A stretch of 64,000 bases of DNA from Nocardioides gansuensis (lineage in GTDB: Bacteria; Actinomycetota; Actinomycetes; Propionibacteriales; Nocardioidaceae): positions 434,001 through 498,000 of the forward strand of contig NZ_QDGZ01000002.1 in assembly GCF_003076135.1 (NCBI RefSeq). The letters are read 5' to 3'. A program made the translations under genes and the position numbers. Below, one piece after another: positions 26,023 through 34,039 of the stretch (its first letter is position 1; every line of letters begins with the position of its first letter). The notes under the pieces were generated by a model. It saw nothing but the letters and a program-made list of their open reading frames with translations. It searched no databases and was not told the DNA's origin.

Positions 26023-26048
26023 AACGGTATCCGCATCGGCAAGGTTCC
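26023..26048 (-). promoter_or_regulatory. SigR-type promoter of rbpA
   Basis: On the minus strand GGAAC (26048-26044), exactly 18 nt, then GTTG match the disulfide-stress sigma consensus GGAAT-N18/19-GTT. rbpA is a known SigR target in Streptomyces. The leader to the ATG would be about 100 nt. Confidence 0.6.
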
Positions 26049-26111
26049 ATGCCTGCTTCGCGCAAGCGGGAGGTCTGCGTCACATCTGGAGAGCCACCTG
26101 CGGGAGCCGGC

Positions 26112-27473
26112 TCAGAGGACGGCCGGGCGCTCGTTGCCGGCGTCGCGGATGCCCCGCTCGGTGTCGACGCGCATGAGCAGCAGACCGCCGAGCACGAAGA
26201 AGGCGATCAGGGCGAAGATGGCCGGCCGGTAGGAGCCGGTGAACTGGTAGACGAGGCCGAACACCAGGGTGCCGAACCACGACGTCCCGCGGTCCATCGC
26301 GTGGTAGAAGCTGAAGTACTCGGCCTCCTTCCCGCGCGGGATCAGGAGGGAGAAGTAGGACCGGGCCAGCGCCTGCGTGCCGCCCAGGACGATGCCGATC
26401 CCGACGCCGAGCGCAAGGAACGGCACCAGCGACCTCTCGGGCAGGAACAGGGCCACGGTGACGATGACCATCCACAGGCCGAGGCCCATCAGGATCGTCC
26501 GCTTGGCCCCCAGCCGGGCGGCCAGCCGGCCGAAGAGCAGCGCCCCGCCGAAGGCCACGAACTGGACGATCAGGATCGTCGCGATGAGCACCGACTGGCC
26601 GAACCCGAGCTGCTCGGAGCCATAGGTCGAGGACGAGGCGATGACCGTCTGGATGCCGTCGTTGAAGAACAGGTAGGCGAGCAGGAAGGTCAGCGCCATC
26701 GGGTAGTTCTTCATGTCGCGCAGCGTGGCGGCGAGCTGTCCGAAGCTGCGCGTCACGGCGTTGCCGGTGGCCGGCGCCACGTCGACCGGGGGGTGGTTGC
26801 GGAGCCGCACGAACGGGATGACCGTGAACCCGGCCCACCACAGGGCCGCCGACAGCATGCTGATCCGCGCGGCCGCCGCCTCGTCGAGGCCGAAGGGGAG
26901 CAGGGTGACCAGGGCCAGGTTGGCGGCCAGCAGCAGGCCCCCGCCGAGGTAGCCGAACGCCCAGCCCCGCGAGGAGACGCGGTCGCGCTCGTGCTCCTCG
27001 GAGATGAGCGGCAGGATCGAGTCGTTGACGACCATGGACGCGGCCAGGCAGAGGTTGGCGCCGACGACCGCCACCGCGCCGATCTCCCAGTTGTCGCCCC
27101 TGCAGAAGAACAGCAGCGAGGCGAAGGCGGCGCCCACCCAGGCGAAGCCGGCGAGCCACTGCTTCTTGTGCTCGGTGCGGTCCATCATCGCGCCCAGCGG
27201 CGGGAGGACCACGGCCGAGAGGATCGTGGAGAAGGTCACCAGGTAGGACGGGAGGGAGCCCGGAGCCACGGCGAGTCCCAGCACGTCTACGCGGTCGTCG
27301 ACGGCGGCGTTCTCGGCGATGCCGATCAGGTACGGCGCGAACATCACCGTGGCGATCGTGGTGACGTAGGCGCTGTTGGCCCAGTCGTACCAGTACCACG
27401 CCTTCTGCTCCCGTGCGCGATCCAGCGGCCGCAGGTCGGCGATGCCCCCCGGGGGCGCGTCAGAGTCCCTCAT
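26112..27473 (-). CDS. MFS transporter, UMF1/ATG22-like
   Basis: A 453-residue protein with about twelve membrane helices. YWYDWANSAYVTTIATVMFAPYL near the N-terminus is typical of the UMF1/ATG22 branch of MFS permeases, and IPRGKEAEYFSFYHAMDRGTSW lies in the second half. Substrates for bacterial members are unknown. The ATG at 27473 follows GGAGGAGAG. It overlaps the end of the GDPD gene upstream, so the two are probably cotranscribed. Confidence 0.85.
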   Translation of the reverse strand: MRDSDAPPGGIADLRPLDRAREQKAWYWYDWANSAYVTTIATVMFAPYLIGIAENAAVDDRVDVLGLAVAPGSLPSYLVTFSTILSAVVLPPLGAMMDRTEHKKQWLAGFAWVGAAFASLLFFCRGDNWEIGAVAVVGANLCLAASMVVNDSILPLISEEHERDRVSSRGWAFGYLGGGLLLAANLALVTLLPFGLDEAAAARISMLSAALWWAGFTVIPFVRLRNHPPVDVAPATGNAVTRSFGQLAATLRDMKNYPMALTFLLAYLFFNDGIQTVIASSSTYGSEQLGFGQSVLIATILIVQFVAFGGALLFGRLAARLGAKRTILMGLGLWMVIVTVALFLPERSLVPFLALGVGIGIVLGGTQALARSYFSLLIPRGKEAEYFSFYHAMDRGTSWFGTLVFGLVYQFTGSYRPAIFALIAFFVLGGLLLMRVDTERGIRDAGNERPAVL

Positions 27474-28254
27474 GGCTCTCCTCCCACTGGCCGCGCGATC
27501 GCAGCACGTCCCTGAGTATGTCGGTCCGGTCGGTGAAGAGTCCGTCGACACCGCGGTCGAGCAGCGCCTCCATCTCTCCCGGGTCGTCCACGGTCCACAC
27601 GTGCACCTGCAGGCCGGCGGCGTGCGCACGGCGTACGACGCGGCGCGAGGCCACGGTGACCCGCCGGTGCCGGTGGGGGATCTGCAGGGCGACCGGGCGG
27701 CCACGCGTCACCAGCCGGGCCAGCCGGGCGCTGGGCAGCAGGAGGAACGCGAGCACCTCGAGCAGGTGGGCCGACGTCGCGACCCGGCCGTCGGTGAGCC
27801 GGCGGAAGGCCTCGAGGCTGTGCCCGTCGAACGACCCCACGAGCACGCGGTCCCACGCCTCGCGCTCCTGGATGAAGCGCGCGAGCACGGGCACCGCGGG
27901 CGCGGCCTTGATGTCGATGTTGAAGCGCACGTGCGGGAAGGAGTCGAAGAGCTCGGCCAGCGTCGGCACGCGCTCGCGTCCGCCGATCAGCGCCCGCTGC
28001 ACCTCGGCGTACGTCGTGGTTGCCAGGCTGCCGGTGTGGTCCGTGACCCGGTCGAGGACCGCGTCGTGGAAGGCGAGCAGCTCCCCGTCGCTGGTGACGT
28101 GGACGTCGGTCTCGAGGTAGCGGTAGCCCAGGTCCACGGCGTGCCTGAAGGCCGCCACGGTGTTCTCCAGGCCCTCGATCTCGGGGTGGTAGGCCCCGCC
28201 GCGGTGGGCGAACGCCAGCACCGTCGGGTGCTCGAGGAAAGCCGTGGGTGTCAC
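27460..28254 (-). CDS. glycerophosphodiester phosphodiesterase
   Basis: The 264-residue TIM-barrel enzyme carries FAHRGGAYHPEIEGLENTVAAF (catalytic HRG and metal-binding EN), YLETDVHVTSDGELLAFHD (E-x-D and second His) and the C-terminal VHVWTVDDPGEMEALLDRGVDGLFTD. It hydrolyses glycerophosphodiesters to glycerol 3-phosphate and an alcohol. No signal peptide, so it is cytosolic. GTG at 28254 was chosen because homology starts there; a TTG at 28275 is possible. Confidence 0.9.
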   Translation of the reverse strand: MTPTAFLEHPTVLAFAHRGGAYHPEIEGLENTVAAFRHAVDLGYRYLETDVHVTSDGELLAFHDAVLDRVTDHTGSLATTTYAEVQRALIGGRERVPTLAELFDSFPHVRFNIDIKAAPAVPVLARFIQEREAWDRVLVGSFDGHSLEAFRRLTDGRVATSAHLLEVLAFLLLPSARLARLVTRGRPVALQIPHRHRRVTVASRRVVRRAHAAGLQVHVWTVDDPGEMEALLDRGVDGLFTDRTDILRDVLRSRGQWEESHEGL

Positions 28255-28280
28255 GCGAGAAGTATCGCCGTGCAAGGGGG

Positions 28281-28286
28281 TAACGT
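28281..28286 (+). promoter_or_regulatory. -10 element of a probable leaderless promoter for the zinc-ribbon gene
   Basis: TAACGT, 6 nt, then ATG at 28293; no ribosome site. Confidence 0.5.
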
Positions 28287-28292
28287 CGTCTC

Positions 28293-28553
28293 ATGGATCC
28301 CCTGAGCTGCCCGCGTTGCGGAGCGGAGATGCACGACCGGATCGTCGGTCAGGCCAGTGTCAGCCAGTGCCCGGACGGCCATGGCGTCTTCCTCTCGCGG
28401 GCCGAGCTCGGGACCCTCATCGAGTCCGAGACCGACTGGCACCGCGGGACCAGCCAGCACACCGCGCCGATGCCGAAGATCACCGCCGACATGACCGCGC
28501 CCCCGGCCGCGACGAAGCGGACGAGGGCGTGGATCGAGACGCTCTTCGACTGA
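28293..28553 (+). CDS. zf-TFIIB domain-containing small protein
   Basis: An 86-residue protein with an N-terminal zinc ribbon: CPRCGAEM then SQCPDGHGVFLSRAELGTLI, the pattern of the bacterial zf-TFIIB family in which CPxC is paired with C-x-xGHG. The role is unknown, possibly protein or nucleic-acid contact. It converges with the HTH-MurA gene, whose stop codon lies at 28555-28557, one base past this stop. Confidence 0.85.
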   Translation: MDPLSCPRCGAEMHDRIVGQASVSQCPDGHGVFLSRAELGTLIESETDWHRGTSQHTAPMPKITADMTAPPAATKRTRAWIETLFD

Positions 28554-28554
28554 C

Positions 28555-30081
28555 CTAGATGTCCCTGAACGTCTCGATGCTCGCGCCGAGCAGGTTGAGC
28601 CGTTCGGCGAGGTCCTCGTAGCCGCGGTGGATCACGTAGGTCGAGCGCAGCACGCTGGTGCCCTTGGAGGCCAGCATCGCCAGCAGGATCACCACGGCCG
28701 GACGCAGCGCGGGCGGGCAGACGATCTCGGCTCCCGACCAGTGCGTCGGGCCCTCGACGAGCACCCGGTGGGGGTCGAGCAGCTTGACCTGGGCGCCGAG
28801 CTTGTTGAGCTCGGTGAGGTAGATCGCGCGGTTCTCGTAGACCCAGTCGTGCAGGAGCGTCTGCCCCTCGGCGACGGCCGCGATCACCGCGAAGAAGGGC
28901 AGGTTGTCGATGTTGAGGCCCGGGAACGGCATCGGGTGGATCTTGTCGAGCGGCGCCTTGAGGTCGCTGGGCTGCGTGGTGATGTCGACGAGGCGGGTCG
29001 CGCCGTTGGCGGCGAGGTACTCCTCGGTCAGGGAGTAGCCGAAGCCCATCTCCTCGAGGGTGGCCAGCTCGATCTCGAGGAACTCGATCGGCGCCCGGCG
29101 GATGGTGATCGACGACTTGGTCACGATCGCCGCGGCGAGCAGCGACATCGCCTCGATCGGGTCCTCCGACGGCGCGTAGTCGACGTCGACGTCGATGACC
29201 TCGCGGCCGGTGACCCGGAGGGTCGTGGTGCCGATGCCCTCGACCTGGACGCCCAGCTTCTGCAGGTAGAAGCACAGGTCCTGGACCATGTAGTTGGACG
29301 AGGCGTTGCGGATCACCGTGGTGCCCGGGTGGAGGGCGGCCGCCATCAGCGCGTTCTCGGTGACGGTGTCGCCGCGCTCGGTCAGCACGATCGGCCGCGC
29401 CGGCTCCACGGCCCGGTTGACCGTCGCGTGGTAGGAGCCCTCGGTCGCCTTGACGTCGAGCCCGAAGGGACGCAGGGCGGACATGTGCGGCTCGACGGTG
29501 CGGGTGCCGAGGTTGCAGCCGCCGGCGTAGGGGAGGTCGAAGGTGTCCACGCGGTGGAGCAGCGGGCCGAGGAACATGATCACCGAGCGGGTACGACGCG
29601 CGGCGGCCTCGTCGATGTTGGCCAGGTCGAGCTCCGCGGGCGGGACGATCTCGAGGTCGTTGTCGTCGTTGAGCCACCGGGTCTGCACACCCAGAGAGTC
29701 GAGGACCTCCAGCAGGCGGTTGACCTCCTCGATGCGCGCGACCTTGCGCAGCGTCGTACGGCCGCGGTTGAGCAGCGACGCGCAGAGGAGGGCGACGCCG
29801 GCGTTCTTCGACGTCTTGACGTCGATCGAGCCGGACAGCGTGGTCGGGCCGTTGACGCGCAGGTGCGTGGGGCCGGCGCCGAGGGCGACGATCTCCGAGT
29901 CGAGCGCCGCGCCGATGCGGGCCAGCATCTCGAGGGAGAGGTTCTGGTGGCCCTTCTCGATGCGGTTGATGGCACTCTGGCTGGTGGCCAACAGCTCGGC
30001 GAGCTGGTGCTGGGTGAGCCCACGGTGCTTGCGCGCGTCGCGGATCAGGTTGCCGATGCGGCCCTTGTAGTCCGTCTCCAT
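28555..30081 (-). CDS. XRE helix-turn-helix/MurA fusion (UDP-GlcNAc 1-carboxyvinyltransferase domain)
   Basis: The 508-residue protein joins an XRE-type DNA-binding domain (about 6-62; GLTQHQLAELLATSQSAINRIEKG) to an EPSP-synthase-fold domain (about 75-508). The MurA signatures are present: SKNA (K92, N93), LPYAGGCNLGTR with C189 at the PEP-reactive cysteine position, and VTENALMAAAL. So catalysis looks possible, coupled to DNA binding. The ATG at 30081 lies 7 nt after a TAGCGT -10 element, so the mRNA is probably leaderless; a GTG at 30090 is an alternative. A perfect palindrome overlaps that -10. A second, ordinary MurA elsewhere in the genome is expected but not visible here. Confidence 0.88.
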   Translation of the reverse strand: METDYKGRIGNLIRDARKHRGLTQHQLAELLATSQSAINRIEKGHQNLSLEMLARIGAALDSEIVALGAGPTHLRVNGPTTLSGSIDVKTSKNAGVALLCASLLNRGRTTLRKVARIEEVNRLLEVLDSLGVQTRWLNDDNDLEIVPPAELDLANIDEAAARRTRSVIMFLGPLLHRVDTFDLPYAGGCNLGTRTVEPHMSALRPFGLDVKATEGSYHATVNRAVEPARPIVLTERGDTVTENALMAAALHPGTTVIRNASSNYMVQDLCFYLQKLGVQVEGIGTTTLRVTGREVIDVDVDYAPSEDPIEAMSLLAAAIVTKSSITIRRAPIEFLEIELATLEEMGFGYSLTEEYLAANGATRLVDITTQPSDLKAPLDKIHPMPFPGLNIDNLPFFAVIAAVAEGQTLLHDWVYENRAIYLTELNKLGAQVKLLDPHRVLVEGPTHWSGAEIVCPPALRPAVVILLAMLASKGTSVLRSTYVIHRGYEDLAERLNLLGASIETFRDI

Positions 30082-30091
30082 ACCGACCACG

Positions 30092-30111
30092 CTATCTCAG
30101 ATATGAGATAG
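30092..30111 (-). promoter_or_regulatory. 20-bp palindromic operator overlapping the HTH-MurA promoter
   Basis: CTATCTCAGATATGAGATAG reads as arms CTATCTCA and TGAGATAG around GATA. The minus-strand -10 TAGCGT (30094-30089) shares bases with it, so a bound protein would block transcription. Autorepression by the HTH domain of the encoded protein is the simplest inference. Confidence 0.65.
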
Positions 30112-30168
30112 ACCACGAACCCTGGGCGGTGTGGCGCCGCCGGCCATGCCGCATGGAAGGATCGCCCC

Positions 30169-31185
30169 ATGCGCGCGACCACGATCCATGCTCCTGGTGA
30201 CATCCGGGTCGAGGAGGTTCCCGACCCGACCCTCGAGCTGCCGACCGACGCCATCGTCCGCGTGGTCGCGGGCTGCATCTGCGGCTCCGACCTCTGGCCC
30301 TACCGGGGCCACAACGTGATCACCCCCGGCTCGACGATCGGCCACGAGTGCGTGGGCGTGGTCGAGGAGGTCGGCGCAGAGGTGCGCGACTTCAAGCCCG
30401 GCGACTTCGTGATCGTGCCGTTCTGCCACTGCGACAACACCTGTGCCCACTGCCGGGCGGGCGCTCAGTCGGTGTGCGAGCACCTCGGGTTCACGAGCAG
30501 CGGCCAGGCCGAGCTCGCCCGTGTCACGCAGGCCGACGGCAGCCTGATGAAGACCGAGGGGATGCCGGACAAGGCGGTGATCCCGTCGCTGCTCACCCTC
30601 TCCGACGTGATGGCCACGGGCTGGCACGCGGCGGTCGCGGCCAGGGTGGCGCCGGGCAGCACCGCCCTCGTCGTGGGGGACGGCGCGGTCGGGCTCTGCG
30701 GCGTGCTCGCCGCACGACAGCTCGGGGCCGAGCGGATCATCGCGATGTCGCGCCACGAGTCGCGCCAGCAGGTCGCCCGGAAGTTCGGAGCCACCGACGT
30801 CGTGGCCGAGCGGGGCAAGGAAGGCGCGGAGCTGGTCAGGGAGCTGACCGGGGGAGTGGGCGCCGACGCCGTGCTGGAGTGCGTCGGCACCGACGACGCC
30901 ATGCGCACGGCCATCTCGGTGGCCCGGCCCGGCGCCATGGTCGGCTTCGTGGGCGTGCCTCACGGTGTCGAGCTGCCGGTGCGGAAGATGTTCGAGAAGA
31001 ACGTCGGCGTTGCGGGCGGCATGGCACCCGTACGCCGCTACCTGCCCGAGCTGCTCGACCTCACGCTCTCCGGACAGATCGAGCCGGGGCTGGTCTTCGA
31101 CCTGACCCTGCCGCTCGACGAGGCGCCGGAGGGCTACCGGGCGATGGACGAGCGGCGCGCCATCAAGGTGCTGCTCGAGCCCTGA
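30169..31185 (+). CDS. zinc-dependent alcohol dehydrogenase (MDR)
   Basis: The 338-residue enzyme has catalytic zinc ligands in CICGSDLWPYRG and GHECVGVVEEVG, the structural-zinc loop CHCDNTCAHCRAGAQSVC and the NAD(P) site ALVVGDGAVGLCGVLAA. It would oxidise an alcohol or reduce an aldehyde; the substrate is not evident. The ATG has a weak AAGGA upstream, and AAGGAT also sits at leaderless -10 distance. It is divergent from HTH-MurA, with only 87 bp between starts, so the palindrome could affect it too. Confidence 0.88.
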   Translation: MRATTIHAPGDIRVEEVPDPTLELPTDAIVRVVAGCICGSDLWPYRGHNVITPGSTIGHECVGVVEEVGAEVRDFKPGDFVIVPFCHCDNTCAHCRAGAQSVCEHLGFTSSGQAELARVTQADGSLMKTEGMPDKAVIPSLLTLSDVMATGWHAAVAARVAPGSTALVVGDGAVGLCGVLAARQLGAERIIAMSRHESRQQVARKFGATDVVAERGKEGAELVRELTGGVGADAVLECVGTDDAMRTAISVARPGAMVGFVGVPHGVELPVRKMFEKNVGVAGGMAPVRRYLPELLDLTLSGQIEPGLVFDLTLPLDEAPEGYRAMDERRAIKVLLEP

Positions 31186-31192
31186 GCCGGGG

Positions 31193-31339
31193 TTACCTGG
31201 AGACGAGCTGGCGGTCGCGCCCGTGGGCGCAGATGCACACGTCCGAGCACGGCAGGTAGCTGTGCGGCGCGTGCCCGCAACCCGGGCACGGCATGTCGTG
31301 CGAGAGGTGCGTCCCTCCGGTGTCGACGGTGTCCCACAT
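31193..31339 (-). CDS. 48-residue Cys/His-rich (zinc-binding-like) protein
   Basis: ATG at 31339 is preceded by GAAGGA and opens a 48-codon frame ending in TAA at 31193. The product has CPGCGH, then PCSDVCICAHG: four or five cysteines and several histidines in a zinc-knuckle-like pattern. Overlapping frames lack a ribosome site. It converges with the alcohol dehydrogenase, leaving only 7 bp between stops. Function unknown; similar mini-proteins are common in actinobacteria, from general memory. Confidence 0.6.
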   Translation of the reverse strand: MWDTVDTGGTHLSHDMPCPGCGHAPHSYLPCSDVCICAHGRDRQLVSR

Positions 31340-31572
31340 GGTCCTTCACTCCCCTCATGTCTTTGCCTGTTATCTAGAAGACACCCCACCCGGGCTTTCA
31401 AGACGCGAACGCGCGGGAGCAGTCACGAAATGACTCGAAGTGACTAGCAGGGCACCGGGGCCAGGCCCCCTGGGGCGGCTACCAGCGTGTCCGGACGTAC
31501 GACGCTGAGGCCCTTTCGGAGCTGAGTAGGCACCCCGGCGGTGGCCGCAGCGACCCGCGCGTAGATGGGACA
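31340..31572. other. intergenic region upstream of cadI, no gene recognised
   Basis: Apart from the ribosome site of the 48-residue gene, this stretch has no supported coding frame. Near 31425-31446 TGACT occurs twice within CACGAAATGACTCGAAGTGA, without a clear meaning. The cadI promoter follows. Confidence 0.45.
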
Positions 31573-31600
31573 TTGACATCCGTCGATGTCCGGGTACTGT
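31573..31600 (+). promoter_or_regulatory. cadI promoter with palindrome over the -35 and spacer
   Basis: TTGACA (31573-31578), a 16-bp spacer and TACTGT (31595-31600). GACATC (31575-31580) and GATGTC (31585-31590) form a perfect inverted repeat across the -35 and spacer, the usual place for an ArsR/SmtB-type repressor. Confidence 0.6.
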
Positions 31601-31607
31601 TCAGGAC

Positions 31608-31623
31608 ATAGACATTCATCTAT
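31608..31623 (+). promoter_or_regulatory. second inverted repeat at the cadI transcription start
   Basis: ATAGA and TCTAT flank CATTCA, just downstream of the -10 and upstream of the ribosome site at 31628-31635. The ATA...TAT ends resemble operators of ArsR-family metal sensors. Confidence 0.45.
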
Positions 31624-31640
31624 CCCTAGGAGGAGCCACC

Positions 31641-32087
31641 ATGAGCCGCATCCAGCTCGCGCTGAACGTCGACGACCTCGAGGCCTCGATCGCCTTCTAC
31701 TCCCACCTCTTCGACACCCCGCCCGCCAAGACCAAGCCGGGCTATGCGAACTTCGCCGTGGCGGAGCCGCCGCTCAAGCTGGTCCTGATCGAGAACCCCG
31801 GGCAGGGCGGGAGCCTCAACCACCTGGGCGTCGAGGTGACCGACACCGCGACGGTCGAGGCGGAGCAGGCACGGCTGGCCGAGCGCCAGCTGGCGGTCCT
31901 GGAGGAGCGGGACACCACCTGCTGCTACGCGCGCCAGGACAAGTTCTGGGTGCAGGGCGCACCCGACGGAGAGCGCTGGGAGGTCTACACGAAGCTCGAG
32001 GACTCGGAGACCTTCGGCGCCGCGCCGGCCGCCGACGACTCCTGTTGTGGGGCACCCGTCGACGAGCAGGCGGCCTGCTGCGCCTGA
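31641..32087 (+). CDS. cadI: CadI/ArsI-family VOC protein (metal(loid)-inducible)
   Basis: The 148-residue protein begins MSRIQLALNVDDLEASIAFY, very close to mycobacterial CadI. It keeps the PGYANFAVAEPPLKLVL and NHLGVEV blocks and the vicinal cysteines C94-C95 (TTCCYARQDKFWV) that define ArsI C-As lyases. Position 5 is Gln as in CadI, not the iron-binding His of ArsI, so demethylation of organoarsenicals is uncertain. The tail ends with further CC pairs. AGGAGGAG precedes the ATG. The promoter region is palindromic, but no ArsR-type regulator gene is nearby. Confidence 0.85.
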   Translation: MSRIQLALNVDDLEASIAFYSHLFDTPPAKTKPGYANFAVAEPPLKLVLIENPGQGGSLNHLGVEVTDTATVEAEQARLAERQLAVLEERDTTCCYARQDKFWVQGAPDGERWEVYTKLEDSETFGAAPAADDSCCGAPVDEQAACCA

Positions 32088-32096
32088 GCCCGGCGA

Positions 32097-32618
32097 TCAG
32101 CCCTCGAGGCGCTCCGAGGGGGCTCCGCCGGAGCCCCAGTAGTGGCCGCCGTCGTCGCTCCAGTGGTCTCCGGGCACGGTGGCGGGCTGGTCCGCCACCT
32201 CCTCCAGCAGCTCACCGGCCGGGTGCGCGTTGCCCCGTGTCGCGGCGGCGAGGAGCGCCTCGGAGCCCTGCTCCTGCGTCATGGACGGGGGCACCACGAG
32301 CAGCTGGAGGCGCTCCCGGTTGGCCGTCGTGAGCACGATCAGGTGCGTGTCGTCCTGGGGGAAGCTCCCCGTCTTCACCCATCCCCGGGCGACGCGTACC
32401 TGCCGGGGCGGTGAGTCCCAGTCGGGGGGAGACACCAGGGCGCGCACGATGCGGCCCCGCTCCCGGGGGAAGTTGTCGACGAGGTCGAGGAGCTCCACGC
32501 CGAGGTCCCGGCTCTGGGGCCACCAGCCACCGTCGAGGGTGTTGGACCCGAAGCGGTCGGACAGCCTGAGCCGGAGGGGGCTTCTGAGGGGGGCGGGGGG
32601 CTCGGTCGTCATCGACAT
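32097..32618 (-). CDS. DUF5994-family protein
   Basis: A 173-residue soluble protein with the family hallmark RLRLSDRFGSNTLDGGWWPQSRDLGVELLDLV and a middle block GWVKTGSFPQDDTHLIVLTT. Function unknown; such genes are widespread and often multicopy in actinomycetes. The ATG at 32618 was preferred because the family signature begins there; GAGAGG lies upstream. Confidence 0.8.
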   Translation of the reverse strand: MSMTTEPPAPLRSPLRLRLSDRFGSNTLDGGWWPQSRDLGVELLDLVDNFPRERGRIVRALVSPPDWDSPPRQVRVARGWVKTGSFPQDDTHLIVLTTANRERLQLLVVPPSMTQEQGSEALLAAATRGNAHPAGELLEEVADQPATVPGDHWSDDGGHYWGSGGAPSERLEG

Positions 32619-32701
32619 GACGGACGCCTCTCGACCGGATCGCCGCGCTCGAGGTGGGCGCGGACTCGTCGGTCTGGTTGGCCCCAGCCTACGCCGCGGG
32701 T

Positions 32702-32726
32702 GGGCGGCCGGAGGAATCGGCCGCCC
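32702..32726. repeat. 9-bp perfect inverted repeat between DUF5994 and MFS genes
   Basis: GGGCGGCCG and CGGCCGCCC flank GAGGAAT. The two neighbouring genes diverge, so a regulatory or structural role is likelier than termination. Confidence 0.4.
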
Positions 32727-32791
32727 TCGGCGCGTCCATATAACGGGACGAATCATTCCGCGATGTGGACGCGTGGGGAACGATCGAACCC

Positions 32792-34039
32792 GTGACGACG
32801 ACGGAGACCGCGCCCGGGGGAGCGGAGGTGGCCGACCGGTGGCTGCGCAACCTCTGGGTGTGCACCGCCGGCTCGTTCACCACCGCGGTCGCGATGACGC
32901 TGCTCATCCCCTTCCTCCCTGTCTACGTGCGCCAGCTCGGGGTCTCCGACGATGCCGGCGTGCTGTTCTGGTCGGGCGTCGCCTACGCCGCCACCTTCCT
33001 GACCGCGGCCCTCACCGCGCCCCTCTGGGGCTCGCTCGGTGACCGCTACGGACGCAAGTCCATGCTGATCCGGGCCAGCCTCGGGATGTCGGTCGCCATG
33101 TCGCTGATCGGCCTGGCGCAGAGCGTGTGGCAGCTGGTGGTGCTCCGGCTCCTGGTCGGCCTGCTGGGCGGCTACTCCTCCGCCTCGACGATCCTCGTCG
33201 CGGCCGACAGCCCGGTGGAGCGTCGGGGCTGGGGCCTGGGCGTGCTCTCCTCCGGGATCATGGCCGGCAGCATCGTCGGGCCGCTGCTGGGCGGTCTGCT
33301 TCCCCAGGTCATCGGCATCCGGCTGACGTTCCTGCTCACGGGCGCCCTCATCTTCCTGGCGTTCCTCGCCACGGCGCTCCTGGTGACCGAGGACCGGCCC
33401 CGGGCCGCGGGGCTCGCGCTCACACGCGCGGGGGACGCCGATGGGCCGCGAGCACGGGACCTGCGCGGCCGCGGGATCGGCGTACTGCTCCTGACCGGCT
33501 CGATGGTCATGTTCGCGACGATGTCGGTGGAGCCCCTGGTCACGGAGTACGTCGCGCTGCTCGACGGGGCGGCGCACGCGACCGTGTGGGCCGGCGTCGT
33601 GATGTCGCTGGGTGCGCTCGGAGCCATCGTCTCCGCCCCCTTCGTCGGCCGGCTCGCCGACCGGCACGGCCCTCGTCGGGTGATCGTCGGGTGCCTCCTC
33701 GCAGCGGCGGCCTGCCTCGTCGTGCAGGGCCTCGTCGACGGGGTGGGCCAGCTCGCGGCCGCCCGCCTGCTGATGGGAGTCAGCCTCGGCGGCCTGATGC
33801 CGGCGGTCACCGCGGCGCTGCGGGCCTGCGCGCCACCCGGGCGCGTCGGTCGGCTGCTCGGCTGGAGCGTCTCGGCGCAGTACGTCGGCGACGTCACCGG
33901 GCCGGTGCTCGGGGGGCTCGCTGCCGGCGTCCTCGGCATGCGCAGCGTCTTCGCCGCGACGGCCGTCGTGCTCCTGGCCGCCGCCCTGCTGCACGCCGTA
34001 CCGGCGATGCGGGTCCGGACGGCCTCAGCCCGGGTCTGA
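32792..34039 (+). CDS. MFS multidrug-efflux-type transporter
   Basis: A 415-residue protein with about twelve membrane helices. Motif A-like GSLGDRYGRKSMLIRASLG follows helix 2 and is repeated in the second half as GRLADRHGPRRVIVG. The layout matches DHA1-type drug exporters. GTG at 32792 gives a natural N-terminus and has AACGAT 7 nt upstream; a GTG at 32765 is in frame. The stop overlaps the converging DUF6766 gene by 15 bp. Confidence 0.85.
   Translation: MTTTETAPGGAEVADRWLRNLWVCTAGSFTTAVAMTLLIPFLPVYVRQLGVSDDAGVLFWSGVAYAATFLTAALTAPLWGSLGDRYGRKSMLIRASLGMSVAMSLIGLAQSVWQLVVLRLLVGLLGGYSSASTILVAADSPVERRGWGLGVLSSGIMAGSIVGPLLGGLLPQVIGIRLTFLLTGALIFLAFLATALLVTEDRPRAAGLALTRAGDADGPRARDLRGRGIGVLLLTGSMVMFATMSVEPLVTEYVALLDGAAHATVWAGVVMSLGALGAIVSAPFVGRLADRHGPRRVIVGCLLAAAACLVVQGLVDGVGQLAAARLLMGVSLGGLMPAVTAALRACAPPGRVGRLLGWSVSAQYVGDVTGPVLGGLAAGVLGMRSVFAATAVVLLAAALLHAVPAMRVRTASARV

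Noticed and set aside
32732..32771. GCGTCCA/TGGACGC inverted repeat around the start of the MFS gene
   Set aside because: Arms are 7 bp and about 26 nt apart; too weak to separate from chance.
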